A stretch of 64,000 bases of DNA from Acidimicrobiales bacterium (GTDB lineage: Bacteria > Actinomycetota > Acidimicrobiia > Acidimicrobiales > Aldehydirespiratoraceae). The notes below the pieces were generated by a model that was not told the origin of the DNA, did no database searches, and saw only the letters and a list, made by a program, of their open reading frames with translations. The position numbers and the translations under genes are program-made. The stretch is taken from NCBI GenBank assembly GCA_041394245.1, contig JAWKIR010000002.1:2542001-2606000 (forward strand), in the 5' to 3' direction. Positions 44,135 to 52,699 of this stretch are shown one piece after another (position 1 is the stretch's first letter; each line of letters opens with the position of its first letter).

Positions 44135-45753
44135 ACGACTCCGGCTGGCGCCCACTCCGGCGGCCACAGCCCAAGGCCCGGGGCGCGGACGGCTTCGTCG
44201 TCACCCCCTTCGTTCGCCTCGCCCGGGTCCACGCGCTGTCCGCCGCATCGGATGGTGCGATCACGGCGGCACTCGCCGGATCGATCTTCTTCTCGATCAG
44301 CCCCGAGGAGTCCCGCGGTCGAGTGGCGCTGGCGCTGCTGCTGACGATGGCGCCCTTCGCGGTCGTCACCCCGCTCATCGGCCCGGCCATCGACCGGGTC
44401 GCCGGTGGTCGCCGGATGATGATCATCATGACGCTGGTCGGTCGGGTGGTCCTCGCCTTCTTCATGATCCGCCACTTCGACACACTGCTCCTCTTCCCCG
44501 AAGCATTCGGTGTGCTCGTGCTGCAGAAGGGGTACGCGGTCGCGAAGAGTGCCGTGGTGCCCCAGTTCGTCAAGAGCGAACAGGACTTCGTGGGCGCCAA
44601 CAGCCGTCTCGCGCTGTTGAGTTCGATCGCGGGTCCGGTCGGGGCGGCGGTCGCCGGCGCCTTCAGCGTGGTCGGCGGCCCGGCCTTCGCTGCCGCCCTC
44701 GCCATGATCGGCTTCATCGTGGCGACGATCTTCGCGTTCCAGCTCCCGAAGATCGTGGTTGCCCCCGAGCCCGTCGAAGCTGCCGAACGCGCCGAACTGC
44801 GAGACGCCAAGATCCTCCTCGCGGCGACGTCGATGGCGGTCATACGCGGCGTCGTCGGCTTCGTGACGATGCTGCTGATGTTTGCGCTCCGCGGTGGCAA
44901 GGAGGCCCTCAACACTTCCGGCGACGGCGCCGCACTCGGAGGTGCGACCGCGACGGCGCGGGGGATCGACATCACCGGCGACCCGCGGGCGCCACTCTGG
45001 CACTTCGCGATCGTCGGGCTCCTCGCGGTGACGGGTTCGCTGTCGGCAGCGAAACTGGCGCCGGCGGCACGGCAGCGAATGGTGGAAGAACGGATATTGG
45101 CCGGCTCGCTCACCGGCATCGTCGCCGTCGCCCTGTTCGCAGCGCTCAACGGTTCGATCTTCGGGACGGCGCTGCTCGGCTTCATCGTGTCGTTCAGCAC
45201 CGTCACCGGAAAGCTGGCCTTCGATGCCCTCGTCCAGCGCGACGCGCCCGATGCGAACTACGGCCGCTCGTTCGCCCGCTTCGAGGCGCGGTTCCAACTC
45301 GCCTTCGCCGTGGGGGCGTTCGTTCCCGTCCTCATCCGAATGAGTGTCACCGTCGGGGCGTTCCTCGTGGCCATCGCGGCGGCCGCTGCGCTCTTCTCCT
45401 ACATCGCCGGCGGACCGGGACGCGGCGCGTTCTCGAGAAAGCGTCTGGGCGACTACGCCCGGTCACGGCTGGACAGTGCTCGTTCGGACAGTGCCGATCC
45501 GGACCGTGCACATCCGAACCGTGCGTTTTCCGACCGTGGGTTGACGGCTCCCGGCCGCGGTGACGAGGTCGACCCGACCGTGGAACTCACCGACGAGGAC
45601 CTGCGGCCGTCGCAGCCGGCGCCCCCGGCGTCGGCCAGCGAGATCGCGGCACCCGACTACTGGGACGACACGACGCCGTACGTCTCTTCGATCGACGGTG
45701 TCGAGGTCGACCCGACTCCTCCGGCCGACGACGACGGAGACGACGACGTCTAG
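44131..45753 (+). CDS. Major-facilitator-superfamily transporter
   Basis: A 540-residue membrane protein with about twelve helices up to residue 445 (e.g. ALALLLTMAPFAVVTPLIGPAIDRVAGGRR, the MFS-like loop 2-3). The substrate is unknown. The cytosolic tail (about 445-540) is acidic and Ala/Pro-rich and contains five 15-bp tandem repeats encoding D/N-x-A-x-x units (DSARS, DSADP, DRAHP, NRAFS, DRGLT). It ends the ROK-ppk-Nudix operon; its stop overlaps the convergent metalloprotease stop. Confidence 0.88.
   Translation: MNDSGWRPLRRPQPKARGADGFVVTPFVRLARVHALSAASDGAITAALAGSIFFSISPEESRGRVALALLLTMAPFAVVTPLIGPAIDRVAGGRRMMIIMTLVGRVVLAFFMIRHFDTLLLFPEAFGVLVLQKGYAVAKSAVVPQFVKSEQDFVGANSRLALLSSIAGPVGAAVAGAFSVVGGPAFAAALAMIGFIVATIFAFQLPKIVVAPEPVEAAERAELRDAKILLAATSMAVIRGVVGFVTMLLMFALRGGKEALNTSGDGAALGGATATARGIDITGDPRAPLWHFAIVGLLAVTGSLSAAKLAPAARQRMVEERILAGSLTGIVAVALFAALNGSIFGTALLGFIVSFSTVTGKLAFDALVQRDAPDANYGRSFARFEARFQLAFAVGAFVPVLIRMSVTVGAFLVAIAAAAALFSYIAGGPGRGAFSRKRLGDYARSRLDSARSDSADPDRAHPNRAFSDRGLTAPGRGDEVDPTVELTDEDLRPSQPAPPASASEIAAPDYWDDTTPYVSSIDGVEVDPTPPADDDGDDDV
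45471..45545 (+). repeat. Five degenerate 15-bp tandem repeats in the MFS gene
   Basis: Units begin GGACAGTGC, GGACAGTGC, GGACCGTGC, GAACCGTGC and CGACCGTGG at exact 15-base steps. They keep the reading frame and encode a charged pentapeptide repeat in the cytosolic tail. Confidence 0.7.
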
Positions 45754-46940
45754 ACCTCGGGAAGATCGATGCGAGCGAGCCACAGGCCGGGCGCATCGAC
45801 CTCGTTCGGGGTGGGGAGATGGGCCGGGTCGGAGAAGAGTCGGTTCACCCCGTCGTCGCCTGCTCGCTCGGCGATGCCGGCAACGAAGTCGCGGCCCCGC
45901 TCGTAGTGGGTGCGATCGAGTTCGAGCCCGAGAATCCGCTCGACGAAGCGGTCGCTGGCATCGGCTTCGACCCGGCGGCGCCGCAGCGCCTCGGTCAGCA
46001 TCGGGTACGAGCCGATCAACGGGCCGCCCGTCCGGTCCATGATGTGATCGACATACCCAGTGATCGCCGCGACGAGGGCGGTCAGTTCGGGCTGGAGCGC
46101 TTCCTGAGTCGAGGAACGCACTGCGCCGAGGATCGCATCCGGGTCGCCGAGGGTTGCCTGGAGATCGGCGAGCGCCTCCGGCCCGGCCGACAGATCGAGG
46201 CCGCCGAATGCCTCACCGAGGATCTCGGGGTCGCGCTCGAAGCCGCGAGCATGGCGGTGCAGGAGGTCGGTGAGTCGTGCGCGCACATGGGGCACGTTGA
46301 GTACGGCGTGGTGGGCGACCTCGTGCAGACAGACCCACAATCGGAGGTCGTCGCGGTCGAGTGACCAGTCGGTGCCGAACAGATCGAGGTTGCGCAGGAG
46401 GACGAGGATCGGGGCATCCGCTGGTCGCGGGACGGGGAGGGAATAGCCGCCGAGAGCGGTTCTGGCGAGATTGCCGACCATCGAGCCGGTCGTCATGCCG
46501 AGCATCATCGGACCCATCATCCGGGACAGCTGCGTCATCATCTCGGCCATGGGGTCGCCCGCGCCCAGATCGTCGGGCATGGACATCGTCGCCGTCATCC
46601 CGGCCGCCAGTTCCTCGAACAGCGGGCGATAGTCGTCGATCGTCTGATCGGCCCATTGCGACCGGTTGGTGACCGCGACCCGCAGCGGCCCGTGCTGGGC
46701 GACGGGCAGATCGGTCGCGTGCTGGACCTGGAGTTCGGCGACGCGGATGAGATTCTCGATCGCGATGCGATCCGTGGGGTCGATGTTGGGTTCGGACTCG
46801 CCGTCGTTGGCGATCGACCGAGCGAGCTGGCGGGCGGCGTCGGGCCCACCGCCGGCCTGGCCCTGGAGCATCTTCATCAGCTCACCGAGGAACGGGATGC
46901 CGCCGAACGGGTCGCCATCGGGTGGCAGATCGTCGCTCAT
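45750..46940 (-). CDS. DUF2342-type zinc-dependent metalloprotease
   Basis: A 396-residue actinobacterial family of minimal gluzincins often annotated 'coenzyme F420 biosynthesis-associated' or 'zinc-dependent metalloprotease'. The metal motif is HEVAHH (HExxH) in LWVCLHEVAHHAVLNVPHVR; a preceding region contains MMTQLSRMMGPMMLGMTTGSMVGNLAR, also typical. Substrate unknown. TACCAT six bases before the ATG (46947-46952, reverse strand) indicates a leaderless message. The open frame extends upstream to 47276 only as antisense to the SDR gene. Confidence 0.9.
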   Translation of the reverse strand: MSDDLPPDGDPFGGIPFLGELMKMLQGQAGGGPDAARQLARSIANDGESEPNIDPTDRIAIENLIRVAELQVQHATDLPVAQHGPLRVAVTNRSQWADQTIDDYRPLFEELAAGMTATMSMPDDLGAGDPMAEMMTQLSRMMGPMMLGMTTGSMVGNLARTALGGYSLPVPRPADAPILVLLRNLDLFGTDWSLDRDDLRLWVCLHEVAHHAVLNVPHVRARLTDLLHRHARGFERDPEILGEAFGGLDLSAGPEALADLQATLGDPDAILGAVRSSTQEALQPELTALVAAITGYVDHIMDRTGGPLIGSYPMLTEALRRRRVEADASDRFVERILGLELDRTHYERGRDFVAGIAERAGDDGVNRLFSDPAHLPTPNEVDAPGLWLARIDLPEV

Positions 46941-47007
46941 GACGGCATGGTAGGTGCGTGATCGCGTCTTTACGCCCCGCCCCCTCGTTCCATCGCCGGA
47001 TGCCACG

Positions 47008-48069
47008 ATGACTCGCGTCGTCGTAACCGGCGCGGCGGGTGCCATCGGATCCCGGGTCGTGCGGCGCCTCGTTGCGGCCGGCGAGATCACCGAGGTGTTG
47101 GCCGTCGACCGTGTCGGTACCCCGGTGGCTGCCGACGTCGAGTCCAAGCGCGTCGACCTCGCCGCCGGTCCGCTCGACTCCATCTTCGCGGGCGCCGATG
47201 TGATCGTGCACCTCGCCTCGGCGACGACGCCGGGACAGCCGGAGCCCGTCGCCGAAGAGCTGGATCTGGCCATCACCCAGCGGGTGCTGGAGGCAGCCGG
47301 CGAGGCGGGGGTGCGCCAGGTCGTCGTGCTGTCCAGTGCGATGGTCTATGGCGCGTGGGCCGCGAATCCCGTCCCCATCACCGAGGACGCGCCCATTCGC
47401 CCCAATCCCGACTTCAGCTGGGCAGTGGGCCGGGCCGATGTCGAACAGCTCGCCGCCGAGTGGGGATCACGTCACCCCGGCGCCGCCGTCGCGATCCTGC
47501 GGCCGACGGCCATCGTGTCCGACGACGCACTCGGCGGTCTCGCTCGGGTGCTCCACTCAGCGCGGCTCGGGGTCGCGGCCGAGGGCGATCCGCCGGTGCA
47601 GTACCTCCACATCGACGACCTCGCCGCCGCGGTGGTGACCGCAGTGACGGGTCGCCTCGATGGCGTCGCCAACGTGGCTCCCGACGGATGGATTCCACCC
47701 GACGCGCTCTCGGACCTCGAAGGGCCGACACCGCGGGTGCGGGTGCCGGCCTGGGCGGCGCGCGCGCTCGCGGCCGCCCGCTGGCGCTTCGGTGTCTCGC
47801 CGGTGCCTCCGGGCGTCGTGCCCTACACCTCGCACAGCTGGGTCGTCTCGAACGACCGGATACGCGCCCTCGGGTGGCAGCCGACGCACACGAACGAGGA
47901 AGCATGGGTCGTCAGTCACGAGCCGGGGCCGCTCGATCGCATGCCGGCTCGTCGCCGTCAGGAGCTGGCGCTGGTCGTCTCGGTGGTCGCCCTGGTCGGT
48001 GCACTCGTGGGTGCGCTCCTGATTCTGCGGCGTGTGCGTCGCCGCTCAGGCGGCGGCATCGACGTGTGA
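47008..48069 (+). CDS. SDR/NAD-dependent epimerase-like protein with C-terminal membrane anchor
   Basis: A 353-residue extended-SDR protein. The Rossmann motif is VVVTGAAGAIGSRV and a strand-4 motif reads VIVHLAS. The catalytic YxxxK of epimerases is not intact: after LSSAMVYGAW the region reads FSWAVGRADVEQL, with neither the Tyr nor the Lys of the usual motif. A helix near 320-345 (ELALVVSVVALVGALVGALLILRRVRRR) may anchor it in the membrane. Start ATG 47008; GTG 46954 is open. It overlaps the convergent HtrA-like gene by 24 bases. Confidence 0.83.
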   Translation: MTRVVVTGAAGAIGSRVVRRLVAAGEITEVLAVDRVGTPVAADVESKRVDLAAGPLDSIFAGADVIVHLASATTPGQPEPVAEELDLAITQRVLEAAGEAGVRQVVVLSSAMVYGAWAANPVPITEDAPIRPNPDFSWAVGRADVEQLAAEWGSRHPGAAVAILRPTAIVSDDALGGLARVLHSARLGVAAEGDPPVQYLHIDDLAAAVVTAVTGRLDGVANVAPDGWIPPDALSDLEGPTPRVRVPAWAARALAAARWRFGVSPVPPGVVPYTSHSWVVSNDRIRALGWQPTHTNEEAWVVSHEPGPLDRMPARRRQELALVVSVVALVGALVGALLILRRVRRRSGGGIDV

Positions 48070-49320
48070 GGCGAGTTCGACGTCGCAGTCGAACTCCTGC
48101 CCGGCTCGCCAGATCGTGATGTCGACCGTTTCGCCGGGCTCGTAGGAGCGCAGCGTCGCCACCATCGACGCCATGCTGTCGATCGTCCGGTCGTCGATCC
48201 CGGTGATCAGATCGTCGGCGACCATGCCGCAACCGGCGGCCGGGCCGTCGGCGTTCACGGCGGTGACGAGTGATCCGGGCCGATCGCCGTCGGTCACATC
48301 GGGATTTCGGGCCGTGACGCCCAGCCAGGGATGGGTTGCGCCGCCGGTGGCGATGATCTCGTCGGCGACCTCCCGGGCGAGCTCGATCGGAATGATCGCG
48401 GTGGGCGCCGTGTTGGCGGTGGCCGTCGTGATACCGACGATGTTGCCGTCGCGGTCGTAGGCCGGCGTGCCCGGGGCGATGTCGCCGATGCGGCCATCGA
48501 GCTCGACGATTCCCACGACGGGTCGGCCGCTGGCCATCTCCGAGGCCGACTGTTCGGCGACGACCCGCTGAAACGACCGGCTGCCATCGGTGTTCGACAA
48601 GGTGACCTCGTCGCCGGCGCGCACCAGGGCATCGCCGTGCGCGGCGGTCGGAGTCCGCCCGTCCACACGGATGACGGCGACGTCGGTGACCCCGTCGCGT
48701 CCGACCACGGTCCCCGCGGTGCTCGACCCTCCCCAGGTGACGAGTACGACGTCGTCGTCGCCGAGCGCCGTGTCGCTCGTGACCATGTAGCCGTCGCGGA
48801 CCATCAGTGCACCGGCCAGCACCCCGCCGTCGGAGGACCGCACGACGATCAGATCCTCGAGGGTCTCCTCGAAACGCACGAGACGGGGATCATCGGGAGT
48901 CGTGGGGACCGTCGTCGCGACCACCGTTGTCGTGGGCACCGCGTCGACGGGTGCGGTCGTGAGGGTCGTCGTGGGTGCGGTCGACGGTGCGGACGGGTTC
49001 GTCGCGGCTGCCGCCGGAGTCGATTCCGCGGCGGGCGAAGTGAGCGCGCCGTCGAGGTCGGCGGGTTCCGACGCGCTGGCCAAGAGGACACGGTCGTCGT
49101 TCCCGGTGCCCGGGTCGGCCCGGCTCACCCAGACGAGACCGGACACCGCGAGGGCGCCGCCGATGACGGTGATGCCGGTTCGCATCCGACGGGCCCGACG
49201 GCGCGCGACCGCCCGCCGGGCATCGAGTGCGACCTCGGCCGGGTGTCGCCAGACACGGTCCTCGGGCGGCAGGGGGCGACGTCCGGCCGGCTCCTCAGCG
49301 TCGCGTTCCCCGTCACCCAC
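48046..49320 (-). CDS. HtrA/DegP-like protein without catalytic His and Ser
   Basis: A protein of 424 residues from GTG 49320 (441 from TTG 49371). Layout: cytosolic basic N-terminus, one membrane helix (MRTGITVIGGALAVSGLVWV), a long Thr/Ala/Pro linker, a trypsin-like fold and a C-terminal PDZ domain (WLGVTARNPDV to ITIWRAGQEFDCDV). The His of TNNHV is replaced (VTSDTAL) and GNSGGP reads APGTPAYD, so His and Ser are missing, while the Asp of VTDVAVIRVD remains. It is most likely a pseudoprotease that binds proteins or sites in the envelope. Divergent from moaE. Confidence 0.85.
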   Translation of the reverse strand: MGDGERDAEEPAGRRPLPPEDRVWRHPAEVALDARRAVARRRARRMRTGITVIGGALAVSGLVWVSRADPGTGNDDRVLLASASEPADLDGALTSPAAESTPAAAATNPSAPSTAPTTTLTTAPVDAVPTTTVVATTVPTTPDDPRLVRFEETLEDLIVVRSSDGGVLAGALMVRDGYMVTSDTALGDDDVVLVTWGGSSTAGTVVGRDGVTDVAVIRVDGRTPTAAHGDALVRAGDEVTLSNTDGSRSFQRVVAEQSASEMASGRPVVGIVELDGRIGDIAPGTPAYDRDGNIVGITTATANTAPTAIIPIELAREVADEIIATGGATHPWLGVTARNPDVTDGDRPGSLVTAVNADGPAAGCGMVADDLITGIDDRTIDSMASMVATLRSYEPGETVDITIWRAGQEFDCDVELASHVDAAA

Positions 49321-49411
49321 GAGTGGTGAGCGTACCGACGACCTCGCTGCTGATGGTCGCGCCCCCGCCAACCGAGGTGGGCGTCGGCGCCGCCGGCCCT
49401 ACCATTACGGC

Positions 49412-49900
49412 GTGCTCACACCACCTGAGGACCGCAGCGACTGGCTCGGTCTCACCGAAGACCCACTCCCGGTCGGCCGTGCCGCGGACTGGGCGGTCCT
49501 GCCGAGCTGTGGCGCGATGGTGCTCTTCAGCGGAACCGCTCGCGATCACGCCCCCGGGCGAGACGGCGTCGAGCAGCTCGAGTACGAGGCCTACGCCGAG
49601 CATGTGGTGCCGCGCCTGGCCGACATCGCGGCGAAGATGCGCGAGCAGTGGCCCACCCTCGGTCGGGTCGTTCTGCTCCATCGCGTCGGCCTGGTCGCCG
49701 TCGGCGAGTCCTCCGTGGTGGTCGTCGCGTCGTCCCCCCACCGGCCCGAAGCCTTCGCCGCCGCCCGTTTCGGAATCGACACGCTGAAGGCCTCGGTCCC
49801 GATCTGGAAGCGCGAGACCTGGAAGGACGGAGAGTCCTGGGGTCTCGAAGCGCAACACATCACCGACGTCGACGGGCCCGACGCGCAGGTGCCGCGATGA
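49412..49900 (+). CDS. moaE: Molybdopterin synthase catalytic subunit
   Basis: Inserts sulfur into precursor Z with MoaD during molybdenum-cofactor synthesis. It is 162 residues with a family-standard core: GAMVLFSGTARDHAPG, LEYEAYAEHVVPRLADIA, VLLHRVGLVAVGESSVVVV, SPHRPEAFAAARFGIDTLKASVPIWKRETW; the Lys residues of LKASVPIWK are the catalytic ones. TACCAT (49400-49405) lies six bases before the GTG, so leaderless. No other mo cofactor gene is in the window. Confidence 0.95.
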   Translation: MLTPPEDRSDWLGLTEDPLPVGRAADWAVLPSCGAMVLFSGTARDHAPGRDGVEQLEYEAYAEHVVPRLADIAAKMREQWPTLGRVVLLHRVGLVAVGESSVVVVASSPHRPEAFAAARFGIDTLKASVPIWKRETWKDGESWGLEAQHITDVDGPDAQVPR

Positions 49901-50106
49901 GCACCGCCGCCGTCTTCTTGATCGTCGCCACGCTCGCCGCGGTCGGCGGATCGTTGATGCTCTACTTCGGTCATCGCGTGCGTCAGCCGCGGATGCCGGA
50001 CTTCCACGAACAGCTGCGGGCCATCGCGCCGCAGAATCCGAAGCGACCCGCGGAGCAACCGAGCGGTATCGTGCCGTTGGAGCATGCCCCCGACGAGGAG
50101 CGCTGA
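49897..50106 (+). CDS. Hypothetical single-helix membrane protein
   Basis: A 69-residue protein with one N-terminal helix (AAVFLIVATLAAVGGSLMLYF) and a basic, Pro-rich cytosolic tail. No family is recognised. The ATG overlaps the moaE stop as ATGA, and its own stop lies three bases before the presumed start of mreB in the same frame. The gap between stop and mreB start is short enough for translational coupling. Confidence 0.7.
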   Translation: MSTAAVFLIVATLAAVGGSLMLYFGHRVRQPRMPDFHEQLRAIAPQNPKRPAEQPSGIVPLEHAPDEER

Positions 50107-50109
50107 ACA

Positions 50110-51123
50110 CTGGCACGTGACCTTGCGATCGACCTGGGTACGGCGAACACACTCGTCTACGCCAGAGGAGAGGGCATCGTCTTGAACGAGCCCTCCGTGA
50201 TCGCGCTCAACAGCCGCAACGGCGAAGTGTTGGCGATGGGTCACGAGGCGTGGCAGATGATCGGACGCACGCCGAGCTACATCGTCGCCGTGCGTCCGCT
50301 CCGCAAGGGGGCCATCACCGATTTCGACGTCACCCAGCGCATGATCCGGCTGCTGTTGCAGCGGGTCGGGGTCAGCCGCCTCAATCGCCCGCGGGTCGTG
50401 ATCTGCGTGCCGTCGGCCATCACGGCGGTGGAGCGTCGAGCGGTGACCGAAGCCGCGAAGCGAGCGGGGGCTGCCGACGCGCGGCTCATCGAGCAGCCGG
50501 TGGCGGCGGCGATCGGCGCCGATCTTCCGATCAACGAGCCCATCGGCAACATGGTGATCGACATCGGCGGCGGCACCACCGAGACGGCGCTCATCTCCCT
50601 CGGCGGCGTGGTGGCCCTGGAAGCCGTGCGGGTCGGGTCCTTCGACATCGACAACGCCATCCAGGGTTACGTCCGTCGCGAGTACGGCATCGCCGTGGGC
50701 GAGCGCACCGCCGAGGAGATCAAGATCGTCCTGGGATCGGCGGATCCCACCGACAACGAGGTCAACGCCGAGGTCCGTGGGCGCGAGCTGATGAGTGGGC
50801 TCCCGAAGACCGTCATCCTCACGCCCGGCGAGATCCGTGAGGCGATCGACGAGCCGGTGACGGCGATGGTCGACTCGGTGCTGTCGTGTCTCGCGCAGGC
50901 CCCGCCGGAGCTCGCGCAGGATCTGATCGTGCAGGGCATCCATCTGGTCGGCGGCGGCGGAATGCTGAAGGGCATGGACTCCCGTCTGTCACGCGAGGCC
51001 GAGGTGCAGGTGCGACTCGTGGACTCGCCGCTCGAAGCGGTGGCGTATGGGGCCGGCCGCGTCATCGAGCACTACGAGTCGGTGCAGGCGATGTTCATGG
51101 AGGGCGGCGGGTCCCGCCGCTGA
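50110..51123 (+). CDS. mreB: MreB rod-shape actin homologue with CTG start
   Basis: Actin-like cytoskeletal ATPase that guides cell-wall synthesis. Motifs: phosphate 1 IDLGTANTLVYARG at the N-terminus, phosphate 2 VIDIGGGTTETALIS, adenosine LVGGGGMLKGMD. Only a CTG at 50110 provides a start that keeps LARDLAIDLGTANT; the in-frame stop at 50104-50106 excludes anything further upstream, and the next standard start (TTG 50182) would delete the phosphate-1 loop. GAGGAG (50095-50100) sits nine bases before the CTG. It gives 337 residues, the normal size. No mreC or mreD is adjacent. Confidence 0.9.
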   Translation: MARDLAIDLGTANTLVYARGEGIVLNEPSVIALNSRNGEVLAMGHEAWQMIGRTPSYIVAVRPLRKGAITDFDVTQRMIRLLLQRVGVSRLNRPRVVICVPSAITAVERRAVTEAAKRAGAADARLIEQPVAAAIGADLPINEPIGNMVIDIGGGTTETALISLGGVVALEAVRVGSFDIDNAIQGYVRREYGIAVGERTAEEIKIVLGSADPTDNEVNAEVRGRELMSGLPKTVILTPGEIREAIDEPVTAMVDSVLSCLAQAPPELAQDLIVQGIHLVGGGGMLKGMDSRLSREAEVQVRLVDSPLEAVAYGAGRVIEHYESVQAMFMEGGGSRR

Positions 51124-51124
51124 C

Positions 51125-51730
51125 TCACGAGTCCTCGGGGCCGAGGAGTTCTTCGACCGCGTCGCGAACCTGTCGATCCTTGTCGGTCCGGGCTCGCGCC
51201 CAGGCCTCGTCGACCTCGGGCCCCTCGAAGGCAACCAGCGCGATGACGGCACGTCGGCGGATCGCCGGCTTGTCGGTGGTGGCATCGAGCAGGGCAGGAA
51301 GTCCTCGATCGTCGCCGATGGCGCCGAGGGCGGCGACGGCTGCCTCTCGGGCAAGCGGTTCGTGGTGATTTCGGGCGATGTCGATCAGTGCGTCCATCGC
51401 GGCCGGCGCGGGGTCGGCGCGCTCGCCGATCGCCCATGCGGCGGACTCGACCACCATCGGATGGGGGTCGTGCAGGAGCGACGCGATCGGCGGTGCCGGT
51501 CGTGACGCGGCGATCTCGAGACCGGCGATCCGCACGGCCGGATCGTCGTCGGTGAGCGTTCGGGCCAGCTCGTCGTCGGTCAGTTCGTCGAGGCGGGCGA
51601 GCGCGCGCACCGCGGCGATCCGGACGGTCCCGTCGGGGTCGCCGAGCCCGCGTCGCGCGGTCGTGGTGTCGCCGGTGTGGCCGGCCACTCCCACGGCTCT
51701 GCGCCGACCTGCGCCCGACGAGCTGTTCAC
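51125..51730 (-). CDS. HEAT-repeat protein
   Basis: A protein of about 201 residues from GTG 51730 with five or so HEAT-like repeats: DPDGTVRIAAVRALARLDEL, DDDPAVRIAGLEIAAS, DPHPMVVESAAWAIGERAD, NHHEPLAREAAVAALGAIGD, KPAIRRRAVIALVAFEGPE. This is the PBS-lyase/HEAT type of helical repeat, usually a protein-protein adaptor. There is no catalytic motif. The open frame extends to 51823, but the N-terminal extension has no repeat character. Convergent with mreB. Confidence 0.82.
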   Translation of the reverse strand: MNSSSGAGRRRAVGVAGHTGDTTTARRGLGDPDGTVRIAAVRALARLDELTDDELARTLTDDDPAVRIAGLEIAASRPAPPIASLLHDPHPMVVESAAWAIGERADPAPAAMDALIDIARNHHEPLAREAAVAALGAIGDDRGLPALLDATTDKPAIRRRAVIALVAFEGPEVDEAWARARTDKDRQVRDAVEELLGPEDS

Positions 51731-51842
51731 GACGGTGACACTACCGGTCCGGACCCCGCCGCCGAGCCGCCGGAAACGCTCAAGAGACGCCGGACTCCTG
51801 CCGACGGGGTGAACGGCACCCATCCGCGAAGGAGTCGCTTCG

Positions 51843-52286
51843 ATGTCCTACATCGTGATCCACGACGACACCAGCACCGTCCCCCACTACGCCGAGTTCG
51901 ACGACGTGCAGGCCGCAGCGTCGTATCTCGAGGACCTGGTCACCCGGAACGGGGAGTCCAACGCTCGCCTCTTTGCGCTCGAGCCGGTCGAGTTCGCCGT
52001 GAAGTCCTACGTCCGGGTGGAGATCGGCGTCTCGTCGACGGATGCGCCCGCCGCGGTCGAGGATGTCGCCGTCGCACCGACCATGGTCGCCGAGGTGCCC
52101 GCGGCCGACGACGCCATCGATGAGATGGCGGACGTGAATGTCGACGACACGGTCGAGGACGACACGGTCGAGTATGTCGAAGCGGCGATGGCGCCGGTCG
52201 ATGCGTTCTCGCCGGTCGCTCCCATGTCGGAGCACCTCGACGATCTCCCGGGTAGTGAGCCTCGACGGGGATTGTTCGGTCGCTAG
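51843..52286 (+). CDS. Hypothetical acidic protein
   Basis: A 147-residue protein, not recognised. A short folded N-terminus (MSYIVIHDDTSTVPHYAEFDDVQAAASYLEDLVTRNGESNARLFALEPVEFAVKSYVRVEI, about 60 residues) is followed by a low-complexity Asp/Glu/Ala/Val tail and a basic end EPRRGLFGR. A GAAGGAG Shine-Dalgarno lies upstream of the ATG. The first part could be a small ferredoxin-like alpha/beta domain, but I would not name one. Confidence 0.68.
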   Translation: MSYIVIHDDTSTVPHYAEFDDVQAAASYLEDLVTRNGESNARLFALEPVEFAVKSYVRVEIGVSSTDAPAAVEDVAVAPTMVAEVPAADDAIDEMADVNVDDTVEDDTVEYVEAAMAPVDAFSPVAPMSEHLDDLPGSEPRRGLFGR

Positions 52287-52306
52287 GAGTCGATCGGGTG
52301 CCTCGG

Positions 52307-52699
52307 TCAGGCGATCGCCTGCTCGAGCAGGAATCCGGCCGCGAGCACGACGATGCCGATGGTGGCGGCCAGCAGCACACCGATCGTGATGATGATCACG
52401 GCGAGCACGATCGCCGCGCGGATGCGTTCCCAGACCCGTACGTAGGCCTTCCGTCCGACCACGGGCTTCTCGACCCCGCGGCGGACGAGTCCCAGTGCCC
52501 GCAGGGAATCGAGGACGATCGACGTGTCGTCGTCCTCGTCGAGACGAAGGGCCAGCAGCAGGCCGCTGCGGGCGGTGCGAGTTCCCGCGGTGCCGATACG
52601 GCGCTCCGTCATGGCAGGCTGAATCGCCCACGGCGGTCGACTGCCGAGGAACACTCCCGCCACGAGGACGAGCACGAGCACGATGGATGAGGTGAGCAC
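52307..52699 (-). CDS. Hypothetical membrane protein, two to three helices
   Basis: A protein of about 130 residues from GTG 52699, not recognised. One helix at the N-terminus (SSIVLVLVLVAGVFLGS), a soluble middle with acidic RLDEDDDTSIVLDSLRALGLVRR, and two adjacent helices at the C-terminus (IRAAIVLAVIIITIGVLLAATIGIVVLAAGFLL). The longer frame to 52783 runs over the divergent PDZ-Lon gene start, so I chose the GTG that limits the overlap to 17 bases. Confidence 0.6.
   Translation of the reverse strand: MLTSSIVLVLVLVAGVFLGSRPPWAIQPAMTERRIGTAGTRTARSGLLLALRLDEDDDTSIVLDSLRALGLVRRGVEKPVVGRKAYVRVWERIRAAIVLAVIIITIGVLLAATIGIVVLAAGFLLEQAIA

Noticed and set aside
50182..51123. mreB starting at TTG 50182
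   Set aside because: It would remove the phosphate-1 loop DLGTANT and has no Shine-Dalgarno.
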